Below, piece after piece: positions 17,284-24,840 of a DNA stretch of 64,000 nt (positions within the stretch are counted from its first letter, which is position 1; every line of letters starts with the position of its first letter). This stretch comes from JAUVPY01 sp034412795 (lineage in GTDB: Bacteria > Chloroflexota > Anaerolineae > 4572-78 > NAK82): assembly GCA_034412795.1 (NCBI GenBank), contig DAOUMD010000191.1, positions 24,308 to 88,307 of the forward strand, in the 5' to 3' direction. A program made the translations under genes and the position numbers. Below the pieces are notes generated by a model. It ran no database searches and was not told where the DNA came from. It saw only the letters and a list, made by a program, of their open reading frames with translations.

Positions 17284-18222
17284 ATGCCGCTGCCATTGAT
17301 TGCGCTCGTAGTTGTAATGGGGGTCGGCGTCGTGGGCCTGATCATCGCCGGGGTGGCCTCAGGTGGCGACTCGGATGAGGTGGCCATCCGGCTGGAGGAA
17401 TTCGCCAGCCGGGCGACACCTGTCACGCTGGAAGAGATCGAGCTTTCTCAGCCTTTCTCCCAGCGCGTACTCAAGCCTATTTTCGAAGGTGTAGCTGGCT
17501 TCATCACCCGCTTTGCGCCGGCCAATGCGATGGAAAGTGCTGAGCATCAACTTGATTTGGCGGGGCGCCCCTACAACTGGGGGCCGACTGAGTTATTTGG
17601 CGTTCGAGCCCTGGCATCGTTAATGTTGAGTGTGCTTGCCTTCTTGCTATTGTCTGTCTCAGGTCGACCCTATATGACGCGTATTATTGGTACCGCGGTC
17701 GGTCTGGCTTTGGGATACCTTCTGCCGGCACTATGGCTTCGGAGCAAGATTCGGCGCCGTCAAGATGAAGTCATCAAGGCGCTACCCGATGCCCTCGATT
17801 TGCTCACCATCTGTGTTGAGGCAGGCCTTGGTTTTGATGCAGCGATGGCCAAAGTGGCCGAGAAGTGGGACAACGAGTTGTCCAGGGCCTTTGGCCGCGT
17901 TATCCAGGAGATTCGGCTGGGCAAGCTGCGCCGCGAGGCGTTGCGCGAGATGGACCATAACTTGGACGTCACTGACATCACCAGCTTCGTGGCTGCCGTC
18001 ATCCAGGCTGACCAGTTGGGCGTGAGTATGGCCAAGGTAATGCGCATCCAGTCCGAACAGATGCGGATCAAGCGCCGACAGCGCGCCGAAGAAAAGGCGC
18101 ACCAGGCACCGGTCAAGATGTTATTCCCCCTGGTTTTCCTTATTTTCCCGGCCATTTACATTGTGCTCTTGGGGCCCGCCGTCCTCGTTGTAATGGACTC
18201 GGGCGTCATAGGCACCATATAA
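17284..18222 (+). CDS. tadC: TadC inner-membrane platform protein
   Basis: 312 residues, same architecture as TadB: N-terminal membrane segment, a pair of helices around residues 105-160, and a T2SSF core (ALPDALDLLTICVEAGLGFDAAM) followed by a C-terminal membrane helix (LFPLVFLIFPAIYIVLLGPA). The ATG at 17284 follows GAGGAGGGTAGTTAAG. It is the last recognised Tad gene; the next gene starts 2 bases after its stop, so that gene is probably co-transcribed. Confidence 0.93.
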   Translation: MPLPLIALVVVMGVGVVGLIIAGVASGGDSDEVAIRLEEFASRATPVTLEEIELSQPFSQRVLKPIFEGVAGFITRFAPANAMESAEHQLDLAGRPYNWGPTELFGVRALASLMLSVLAFLLLSVSGRPYMTRIIGTAVGLALGYLLPALWLRSKIRRRQDEVIKALPDALDLLTICVEAGLGFDAAMAKVAEKWDNELSRAFGRVIQEIRLGKLRREALREMDHNLDVTDITSFVAAVIQADQLGVSMAKVMRIQSEQMRIKRRQRAEEKAHQAPVKMLFPLVFLIFPAIYIVLLGPAVLVVMDSGVIGTI

Positions 18223-18224
18223 GC

Positions 18225-18569
18225 ATGCAGGTTGAAAACCAAACCCGTGACCGGCTGCTAATCACCCACGGGGAAGTGGCTGACACCTTTTGGATGCGCT
18301 TTCGTGGACTCATGGGGCGTTCGTCACTAAAAGACGGAGAGGGGCTTGTCCTGAAAGGGGACAAGAGCATCCACACCTTCTTTATGAGATTTGCCATCGA
18401 TGTCGTCTATGCGGACCGGGCCGGGCGGGTGGTGCGTGTCGACCCGGCTATGTTGCCCAATCGCATCGGCCCAATCGTGTTTGATGCTGCGTACATCCTG
18501 GAAATGCCGGTGGGGGCCATCCAGGCTTCCGGGACTGCTGTAGGAGACCAATTGCTGATTCGAACCTAA
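18225..18569 (+). CDS. DUF192 family protein
   Basis: 114 residues with the DUF192 pattern: AxTFWxRFRGLMGRSSL near the start, IHTFFMRFAIDVVYAD in the middle and AAYILEMPVGAI toward the end. The start at 18225 is 2 bases from the tadC stop. DUF192 genes often lie next to Tad loci, but no biochemical role is established. No signal peptide is visible, unlike many family members. Confidence 0.88.
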   Translation: MQVENQTRDRLLITHGEVADTFWMRFRGLMGRSSLKDGEGLVLKGDKSIHTFFMRFAIDVVYADRAGRVVRVDPAMLPNRIGPIVFDAAYILEMPVGAIQASGTAVGDQLLIRT

Positions 18570-18630
18570 GATCAGCCCGATTTTGTTGCCTCGTAGAGCA
18601 TCGGGCAGCACCGCGCTTAATCGTGGTCGG

Positions 18631-18671
18631 TATGTAGGGCAGGTTCGTAACCCGCCATCAGGGGCTACATA
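18631..18671. repeat. Degenerate GTAGGG-type inverted repeat
   Basis: TATGTAG...CTACATA ends (18631-18637 and 18665-18671) enclose GGCAGGTTCGTAACCCGCC, itself an imperfect hairpin. It is a relative of the elements at 11964 and 63248. The 250-base gap between DUF192 and comF holds nothing else. Confidence 0.5.
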
Positions 18672-18820
18672 TAGGGACGTTTGTCTGATAACCCTGTTAT
18701 TTCTTGACAACCATGGTTTAGTGCAGTCCTTGAGCATTGTAAGCAGTTCAGCTATTTGTGTTCGAATCAGTCGTTATGCAGGCCTGATATCACTTCAGGT
18801 CTTGCAGACGCCGAAGACCA

Positions 18821-19615
18821 TTGTCAATAAATGCACTTCTTCGCCGGGCAGGACCGAGTCTTCTAGACCTCATATTTCCACCTCGTTGTCTCCTGTGTGA
18901 TCAGCCAGGGACCTCGCTTTGCGGCGATTGTTGTCAAGATTTCCAACGCGTAACACCTCCTATTTGCCAGCTTTGTGGACAACCGATTGATGTTTCCGGG
19001 CTCTGCCGATCCTGCCGGCGTATGCCCCTGACAATAGACGGGATTCACTCTGTTTTTCTGTTTGAGGGTGGAGTGCGGAAGACGATTCACCACTTCAAGT
19101 ACGGTAACCGCCAGTCGCTGACTGTCACCTTGGCACAGTTGATGGCCGATCATTGGCATACCGATGTGATGCCGGCTGACCTGCTCGTTCCAGTTCCACT
19201 CCATCCTGCCCGCCAGCGCGAACGTGGATACAACCAGTCCGATTTGCTTGCCCGAGCATTAGGGGATATGATTAATCTACCAGTAATGACCACCGGGCTC
19301 AAGCGTGTGCGTCACACCCAGTCGCAGATGAGTCTCAATGCTGCTGACCGACGCGAAAACGTACAGGGTGCCTTTGTCTACGATTCGCGTCGTGACAATA
19401 TTATAAGTGATCAGCGTGTAATCGTCATTGATGACGTGTGTACCACCGGCTCCACTCTGGAGGCGTGCAGTCTGGCGCTAAAGGATGCTGGTGCATCCAC
19501 TGTTTGGGGTTTTACCTTGGCACGTGCGAAACATCATACACGGCCGATCACTGAACGTGAGAAAGGAGACAATGATGCAGGTCATATTGAAGGGAAAGAA
19601 CGTGGAGATCACTGA
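18821..19615 (+). CDS. comF: ComF family phosphoribosyltransferase-like protein
   Basis: 264 residues. An N-terminal zinc ribbon (Cys pairs in CLLC, CGDC, CQLC, CRSC, residues about 23-67) is followed by a type I phosphoribosyltransferase domain with PRPP loop VIVIDDVCTTGSTLEA and LVPVPLHPARQRERGYNQ. ComF proteins act in DNA uptake in naturally competent bacteria, but many are present without competence. The start is TTG at 18821; there is no earlier start that keeps the zinc ribbon at the N-terminus. Its 3' end overlaps the start of the hibernation factor gene by 41 bases in another frame. Confidence 0.9.
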   Translation: MSINALLRRAGPSLLDLIFPPRCLLCDQPGTSLCGDCCQDFQRVTPPICQLCGQPIDVSGLCRSCRRMPLTIDGIHSVFLFEGGVRKTIHHFKYGNRQSLTVTLAQLMADHWHTDVMPADLLVPVPLHPARQRERGYNQSDLLARALGDMINLPVMTTGLKRVRHTQSQMSLNAADRRENVQGAFVYDSRRDNIISDQRVIVIDDVCTTGSTLEACSLALKDAGASTVWGFTLARAKHHTRPITEREKGDNDAGHIEGKERGDH

Positions 19616-20144
19616 TTGGTTGCGCGAATACGTGGAAAAAAAGGTAGAAAAACTTGATCGCTACCTTCCTGACATCCAAGAGGCGCGCGTTGAACTCTCA
19701 GTTCAAAAGGCCCGGAGTAGTCAGGACCGGCAGGTGGCGCAACTTACCGTGCGTGGTAACGGCCTTATGTTGCGTGCCGAGGAACGCACCGACGACATGT
19801 TTGCCGCGATAGACGCCGTCATCAACAAAATGCATCGGCAGATTGCTCGCTACAAAGGCAAACGCATAGATCGCTGGCAAGGGCAGGGACCCAGTCGAAC
19901 TGAGGTCGAGATGCCACCCCTTGAAGCGGACGTACTTGATGAACTGGCTGAAGAACAGACGCGGCGCATCGTTCGCGTCAAGCGCTTTGCCGTTTCACCG
20001 ATGGACGAAGAGGAAGCCATCGAGCAGATGGAGCTGTTGGGCCACGACTTCTTTGTGTTTTTTAATCCCAACTCGGGCCGCATGAGCGTTCTTTACCGGC
20101 GTAAAGATGACAACTATGGCTTGTTAGAGCCAGAACTTTTATGA
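19575..20144 (+). CDS. hpf: Long-form ribosome hibernation promoting factor
   Basis: 189 residues. Residues 1-100 are the YfiA/HPF domain (ILKGKNVEITDWLREYVEKK; RDQRV-like basic strands). Residues about 130-186 are the long-HPF C-terminal domain that dimerises 70S ribosomes (RIVRVKRFAVSPMDEEEAIEQM; FFVFFNPNSG). Two ATGs at 19572 and 19575 compete; 19575 has the better distance to GAAAGGAG. The gene begins inside comF, suggesting translational coupling. A terminator hairpin follows. Confidence 0.93.
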   Translation: MQVILKGKNVEITDWLREYVEKKVEKLDRYLPDIQEARVELSVQKARSSQDRQVAQLTVRGNGLMLRAEERTDDMFAAIDAVINKMHRQIARYKGKRIDRWQGQGPSRTEVEMPPLEADVLDELAEEQTRRIVRVKRFAVSPMDEEEAIEQMELLGHDFFVFFNPNSGRMSVLYRRKDDNYGLLEPELL

Positions 20145-20150
20145 TCTAGA

Positions 20151-20179
20151 ACCTCAAGGGGATCCGCAACCCTTGAGGT
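20151..20179 (+). terminator. Terminator hairpin after hpf
   Basis: ACCTCAAGGG (20151-20160) and CCCTTGAGGT (20170-20179) form a perfect 10-bp stem with a 9-base loop, 6 bases after the hpf stop; CTTCAT follows. A second inverted pair (CCCAGGGGT near 20204 / ACCCCTGGG near 20252) lies beyond it and could serve the convergent glycosyltransferase gene. Confidence 0.65.
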
Positions 20180-20264
20180 CTTCATCCCAGCACACCCGGA
20201 TCCCAGGGGTTTCCCCGGTCCGCTGGCGCAAGCCAGGACAGGCAGAGACCCCTGGGGTCTTCAG

Positions 20265-21023
20265 TTACCCCTGGCGACGCAGGTAGCCGAGCTGCCTGTA
20301 AGCGCGAAACGTGTACCACCCCATCAGCCCGCAGAGCAGCAATCCGACCCATCCGTCACGATAGCCCTTCAGCCTGATATAACGACGCCAGAACTCACGT
20401 AGCGGCATCGAGACATAAGTCCACGGGCGAGGACGTATCCCCTGATCGTAGAGGATTTTCGCTTCAAACTCCAGATATCGGTTCTGCTTGGCGCGAAAGT
20501 TTGCCAACGTGTCGTAGTTGTAGTGGATAAGGTGTTCGTCCAGGTAGCCCGCTTCACCATCCAGGATGACGGTTTCGTGAACCTCTCGAGTTGGGTCGTA
20601 ACGAGCGTGGCCGATTTTTAGCAGTCGAAGCTGATGATCTGGGTACCAGCCTCCGCCGACCATCTTGTGACCCATGATATAGTTGTAGCGGGGCACCCAC
20701 CAGCCGACCTCCGTTCCGTTCTGGATCACCTGGGTTATCTCATCTGCCAGCTCAGGTGTTGCGCGCTCGTCGGCGTCGATGAAGAGCACCCACTCAGCCT
20801 CATTGGCTTTGGCGTCGGCCAGAGCGATGTTACGCTGCTCAGCGAAGTTAATAAAAGGATGTTGCACGACGGTGGCACCGAGTTGGTGGGCGATTTCCGC
20901 CGTGGCGTCGTCACTGTAAGAATCGGAAACGAGCACACCGTCAGTCCAGGTGACGGTCTGGATACACTCCCTGACGTGACGCTCTTCGTTTTTAGTGAGT
21001 ATAACTGCCAGGAGTTTGGACAC
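20265..21023 (-). CDS. Family 2 glycosyltransferase (WaaE/KdtX-like)
   Basis: GT-A fold transferase, 252 residues from the GTG at 21023. The core KLLAVILTKNEERHVRECI, SYSDDATAEIA and the metal site FIDADERATPEL follow the WaaE-like group. A hydrophobic helix near the C-terminus (GLLLCGLMGWYTF) suggests membrane association. GTG at 21023 is chosen because GGAGGGATCT stands just upstream and it places the family start correctly; an in-frame ATG at 21086 would overlap der. It is the last gene of a minus-strand operon with DUF512 and der. The acceptor is unknown. Confidence 0.85.
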   Translation of the reverse strand: MSKLLAVILTKNEERHVRECIQTVTWTDGVLVSDSYSDDATAEIAHQLGATVVQHPFINFAEQRNIALADAKANEAEWVLFIDADERATPELADEITQVIQNGTEVGWWVPRYNYIMGHKMVGGGWYPDHQLRLLKIGHARYDPTREVHETVILDGEAGYLDEHLIHYNYDTLANFRAKQNRYLEFEAKILYDQGIRPRPWTYVSMPLREFWRRYIRLKGYRDGWVGLLLCGLMGWYTFRAYRQLGYLRRQG

Positions 21024-21086
21024 CAGATCCCTCCAATCGTTGATCAGACCCTGGGAAAGCGGTTCAAAAGACCTCAGTCCTGACAA

Positions 21087-22463
21087 TCATCGCCGGCTGC
21101 GGAACACCAGCCGTAGTGGTGTACCCAAAAAACCATAGGCCTCGCGGATACGATTCTCCAGGTACCGCTCGTAGGTGAAGTGGACCGACTTGTGATCGTT
21201 GACGAAAAAAACGAAGGTGGGCGGGTCTACTTCGGGCTGAGTGACGTAGTAGAATCTGACCCGTTGCCCCGATTTGCTCTTGGGGGGATGGCGGGCGACG
21301 GCGTCTTGCAGCAGGCGATTGAGGTCAGCCGTGGAGATGCGGTGCGTGCGCTCGGTTTGCACTTGCAAAGCTACCTGGAGCGTTTGCTGAACCCGTTGTC
21401 CGGTCTTGGCGGAGATGAAGAGCACCGGCACATAATCCATAAAGCGTAGCGCAGCCCGAATCTCCTTGGTGTACTGGGGCATGGTGTGCGTGTCTTTTTC
21501 CACGGTGTCCCATTTGTTGACGACCACCACCACGCTTTTGGCCTCGTCCAGGATATAGCCAGCGATGTGCTGGTCTTGGGCGGTGACTTTATCCTGTGCG
21601 TCAATCAGCAGCAGGCAGACATCGGCGCGATTGATGGCTTTGAGCGCGCGCAGCACGCTATATTTTTCCACGCCGGGCGCGATTTTGCCTCGCCGCCGGA
21701 TCCCGGCCGTATCGATGATGACCATCTGCTCGCCCTCAAACTCGATTTCCGTGTCGATGGCGTCACGGGTGGTGCCAGCCACCTCGCTGACGATGACACG
21801 TTCCACGCCCAACAGGCGATTGAGCAGCGACGACTTGCCCACATTAGGCCGGCCCACGATGGCGATCTTGTTTCGCTCGTCCTCTTCCTCCTCCTCCCCT
21901 GCCGGAGGGAGCGCCTCGACAATCGCGTCAAGCAGATCACCGGTGCCGTGGCCGTGCTGCGCACTAATGGGGATCGGATCGCCCAGGCCCAGCGCGTAGA
22001 ACTCTACTGCGTCGGCGCGACGGCGATTGTTGTCAGCCTTGTTGGCGACCAAGATAACCGGCTTCTCAGTCCGGCGCAACACATCGGCCACTTCCTGATC
22101 GCTGGACGTCAGACCGGCCTCGGTGTCCACCAGGAAGACCACCACTTCGGCTTCGGCGATGGCGATCTGCGCTTGATCTCGCATCTGGTCCAGAAACAGC
22201 CCGCTCTCCACACCCGCTGTCTGGCCGATGGGGGGTGGTTGCTTGCCCTTTACGGCTTGCCGTTTGTCGGTCCCTACCTCCAGACCACCCGTATCAACCA
22301 CGATGAAATCCACGCCGCCCCAATCGGCCTCGGCGTACAGTCGATCGCGGGTGGTGCCGGGCAGATCTTCGACGATGGCCATACGCCGCCCCACGATGCG
22401 GTTGAACAGTGTGCTCTTGCCCACATTGGGCCGGCCCACCAGGGCCACGATCGGCTTGCTCAT
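21087..22463 (-). CDS. der: GTPase Der (EngA), ribosome assembly
   Basis: 458 residues with two tandem GTPase domains and a KH-like C-terminus, as in Der, which acts in 50S subunit maturation. First P-loop GRPNVGKST (residues 10-18) with DTGG; second P-loop GRPNVGKSS (near 204) with DTAG; NKAD and NKWD specify guanine. A glutamate/aspartate-rich linker (GEEEEEDER) precedes the second domain. A polar insertion (about 67-85) lies in the first domain. Start ATG 22463 is 2 bases from the stop of the DUF512 gene. Highly secure. Confidence 0.97.
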   Translation of the reverse strand: MSKPIVALVGRPNVGKSTLFNRIVGRRMAIVEDLPGTTRDRLYAEADWGGVDFIVVDTGGLEVGTDKRQAVKGKQPPPIGQTAGVESGLFLDQMRDQAQIAIAEAEVVVFLVDTEAGLTSSDQEVADVLRRTEKPVILVANKADNNRRRADAVEFYALGLGDPIPISAQHGHGTGDLLDAIVEALPPAGEEEEEDERNKIAIVGRPNVGKSSLLNRLLGVERVIVSEVAGTTRDAIDTEIEFEGEQMVIIDTAGIRRRGKIAPGVEKYSVLRALKAINRADVCLLLIDAQDKVTAQDQHIAGYILDEAKSVVVVVNKWDTVEKDTHTMPQYTKEIRAALRFMDYVPVLFISAKTGQRVQQTLQVALQVQTERTHRISTADLNRLLQDAVARHPPKSKSGQRVRFYYVTQPEVDPPTFVFFVNDHKSVHFTYERYLENRIREAYGFLGTPLRLVFRSRR

Positions 22464-22465
22464 CG

Positions 22466-23917
22466 TCAGACCTCAACCGGGAAGAGGAGGGGATGATTCT
22501 GCTCACCCCACCAGTCTGGTTTGGGGGCAAGCACGTCTTGGGGCAGAAGGTCACCGCTCAAGGCGGCCAGCATCTCTTCGGGATGCTGGGCCACCCCCAC
22601 CGGCGTATCTAATGCTTCTTGGATCTGTTCGGCCGTCATATCGTCCAAAGTCACCTGGCCCGAGTTGTCGAACATCACCCGCGGCAGCAGCACCATCTCA
22701 TCAGGTAGGGGCGGACGGCCAACCGCTTCTTCATTGCCTTTCAGTTGTTCGATAACGTCGTGCCCGGTCAGCAAACCGGAGACAGTCACTACCCCATACC
22801 AGTTGTTGACGATGGGCGCCACGCGCACCTGGCTCCCGGTCAGCTCGTTCAACTCATCCACCACCTCACCCAATACTGAGGCCACCAGCTCCCCACACAC
22901 CAACGTCGCCCTTTGATATTTGATATTTGCCATTTGCCCTTTGTCATTTGACGTTTGACGTTTGACGTCTGACGTCTGACGTTTTACTTCTTTCCATTCA
23001 TCCAGGAAATTGCGTACCATACCTACCCCGTTTTCAATCTGGCCGAAACCATCGTACTCGTCCGCGGGTGGCACGCCCCGCCCGGCCAGCAGGTACCACT
23101 CATCTGAGGGGTAGACGAAGGTCAGTTCGAACTCTTGGCGGCAGCGCTCGCGCCAGGGTTCGACCTGGTCCAGGATGGGAGCAGCTTCGTCGGCGCGGTA
23201 GGTGCGCAGACTCCCGGGATGGTAACGGGTGAGGCCGATGGGTACCACCGACACCGACTGGACCGCCGGGAAGAGATCGGTCAGGTCACACAGACTGCGT
23301 TCCAACTGGGTCCCGTCGTTGAGCCCGGGGATAAGCACCAACTGGGTGTGCACCTCGATGCCTCGTTCTCCCAACCAGCGGATCTGTTCCACCACGTCGG
23401 GCGCGTTCTTTTTGACCAGCAGTTTACGACGCAGTTCCAACTCGGTGGCGTGCACGCTCACGTACAGCGGGCTGAGGTGTTGTTCCTCAATGCGCTCCCA
23501 ATCCTCGTCGGTTAGATTGGTCAACGTGACAAAATGGCCGAACAGGAAGCTATAGCGGTAGTCGTCATCCTTGATGTACACCGTGCGCCGCATACCGCGC
23601 GGCGACTGGGTGACGAAACAAAATTCGCACTTGTTGTTACAGCGCCGGATGTCTACGTCAAAGGTAGGGTGGGCGAATTCCACCCCCACCGGCTGTTCGT
23701 ATCCGCGCATGCCGCTCAGCGCCAGCTCTCGACCACTCCGCTGCACCGCCAGTTCAATCTCCTCCTCGGCGGCGTAGAAGCGAAAGTCGATCACATCTCG
23801 CAACGGATAGTCGTTCACGGCCAAAACCACATCACCGGGCCGCAGACCCATCTGATCGGCCAGCGTGCCCGGTTCGACGGCGCTCACCAGGCCGCCGGGG
23901 ATTTTGTCACGCTTCAA
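22466..23917 (-). CDS. DUF512 family PDZ/radical-SAM-like protein
   Basis: 483 residues. An N-terminal PDZ-like domain (about 1-60) is followed by a radical-SAM-type CxxxCxxC cluster (Cys93, Cys97, Cys100 in RCNNKCEFC) and a C-terminal DUF512 domain (about 335-430). The family is conserved next to der in many bacteria, often with a DUF512 label only; its reaction is unknown. A low-complexity stretch (about residues 311-336, repeated KRQTS units) is encoded by a heptamer array and is absent from the normal plan of the family, so it looks inserted. Start ATG 23917. Operon with der and the glycosyltransferase. Confidence 0.88.
   Translation of the reverse strand: MKRDKIPGGLVSAVEPGTLADQMGLRPGDVVLAVNDYPLRDVIDFRFYAAEEEIELAVQRSGRELALSGMRGYEQPVGVEFAHPTFDVDIRRCNNKCEFCFVTQSPRGMRRTVYIKDDDYRYSFLFGHFVTLTNLTDEDWERIEEQHLSPLYVSVHATELELRRKLLVKKNAPDVVEQIRWLGERGIEVHTQLVLIPGLNDGTQLERSLCDLTDLFPAVQSVSVVPIGLTRYHPGSLRTYRADEAAPILDQVEPWRERCRQEFELTFVYPSDEWYLLAGRGVPPADEYDGFGQIENGVGMVRNFLDEWKEVKRQTSDVKRQTSNDKGQMANIKYQRATLVCGELVASVLGEVVDELNELTGSQVRVAPIVNNWYGVVTVSGLLTGHDVIEQLKGNEEAVGRPPLPDEMVLLPRVMFDNSGQVTLDDMTAEQIQEALDTPVGVAQHPEEMLAALSGDLLPQDVLAPKPDWWGEQNHPLLFPVEV
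22911..22987. repeat. 7-base-period array inside the DUF512 coding region
   Basis: On the plus strand, eleven consecutive heptamers: CTTTGAT, ATTTGAT, ATTTGCC, ATTTGCC, CTTTGTC, ATTTGAC, GTTTGAC (twice), GTCTGAC (twice), GTTTTAC. On the minus strand the array is translated as a polar linker (KRQTS-type repeats) between two domains. 77 bases is not a multiple of 3, so the flanks must compensate. Confidence 0.85.
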
Positions 23918-24070
23918 ACTTCATCCTCCGCAAAAATCGTACTCTATTGTAGTACAAACACTAACTCGATTATACACCAAGTCCGCTAGCGCAACCAACC
24001 TAAATCTTAACCAATCTGACTCTCCCATTTCGTGTTAGAATTCACGATAGGCCGTAGCGGAATATTTGAT

Positions 24071-24117
24071 AGTTACGGATATTCATCCGTAACCCATACT
24101 GGCCAGATTTTAATCTG
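24071..24117. repeat. Double-hairpin element, left copy
   Basis: GTTACGGAT (24072-24080) pairs with ATCCGTAAC (24085-24093), and 10 bases later CAGATT/AATCTG (24104-24117) forms a second hairpin. The same two-hairpin plan occurs in inverted orientation at 26487-26532. The other part of the gap between DUF512 and the antitoxin gene holds only the antitoxin promoter. Confidence 0.65.
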
Positions 24118-24146
24118 CCAACCTCACCCTCCAACTCCCGCCAACC

Positions 24147-24175
24147 TTGATAGCCGTACTTATCTACGCTATAAT
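24147..24175 (+). promoter_or_regulatory. Promoter of the antitoxin-toxin pair
   Basis: TTGATA (24147-24152), exactly 17 bases, and TATAAT (24170-24175), a near-consensus sigma70 promoter 20 bases upstream of the antitoxin ATG. Confidence 0.7.
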
Positions 24176-24195
24176 GTACGGCACAGAGGTGTGCT

Positions 24196-24441
24196 ATGGA
24201 GAAGACCAAATTAACGATCCGTGTTCCCCGCGATTTGATCGAAGGGGCCAAACGCTACGCCCGCCAAAACGACACGACCCTGACCAGGCTCATCTCGGAA
24301 TATCTACGCCAGTTGACGGCACAGAGCGATCCCCTGGCCGACGCCCCCATTGTTCAGCGCCTCTCAGGAACGCTCTCTCCGGAGATCTCGGCTGACGACT
24401 ATCGCCAGTGCCTGGAAGAAAAATATGGCCACGAAGCTTAA
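24196..24441 (+). CDS. Ribbon-helix-helix-type antitoxin (DUF6364-like)
   Basis: 81 residues. KLTIRVPRDLIEGAKRYARQNDTTLTRLISEYLRQL is the usual beta strand plus two helices of this antitoxin family (residues 4-39); the acidic tail (about 50-81, ISADDYRQCLEEKYG) would wrap the toxin. It overlaps the PIN gene by 17 bases. It would neutralise that toxin and repress its own promoter, as related pairs do. ATG 24196 follows GAGGTGTGCT. Confidence 0.85.
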   Translation: MEKTKLTIRVPRDLIEGAKRYARQNDTTLTRLISEYLRQLTAQSDPLADAPIVQRLSGTLSPEISADDYRQCLEEKYGHEA

Positions 24442-24775
24442 GGTCCTCATCGACCTCAACCTCATTCTGGATACCTTGCAGAAGTGGGAACCTTTCTACG
24501 CCTATTCGGCGCGGGTCCTGGCTTGCGCTGAGACTGGGGCGGTCGAAGGAACCGTGGCCACCCACACCTTGAAGACCTTGTTCTATCTGATCGCCAAGGA
24601 TCAGAGCGCCGAACAAGCCAAGGTCATCCTTACCGAGCTACTGCAGTTCTTGTCGGTAGCTGCCGTTGATGGTTCCACCATTGAGGGAGCGCTTAACTTG
24701 CCCTACAGGGATTTCGAGGATGCGGTCCGGATGATGGCCGCCGTGCAAGCCGGCGCGCAGTACCTGGTAACCTGA
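24425..24775 (+). CDS. PIN-domain toxin, C-terminally truncated by a TGA
   Basis: 116 residues as read. VLIDLNLILDTLQK gives the first acidic residues of the PIN site (Asp10, Asp16), and FEDAVRMMAA the third. The family usually continues TRNxxDY, which carries the last conserved Asp. Here ACC is followed by TGA (24773-24775); after it the same frame reads NVRDYKAGPLPALQPAELL to TAA at 24842-24844, exactly what the family predicts. CGA (Arg) to TGA is a single transition. The toxin is therefore probably inactive or weakened. The original end meets the stop of the convergent ModF-like gene. Confidence 0.8.
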   Translation: MATKLKVLIDLNLILDTLQKWEPFYAYSARVLACAETGAVEGTVATHTLKTLFYLIAKDQSAEQAKVILTELLQFLSVAAVDGSTIEGALNLPYRDFEDAVRMMAAVQAGAQYLVT

Positions 24776-24840
24776 AACGTACGAGATTACAAGGCCGGCC
24801 CCTTGCCCGCACTCCAGCCGGCCGAGCTATTGGCCCTGGT

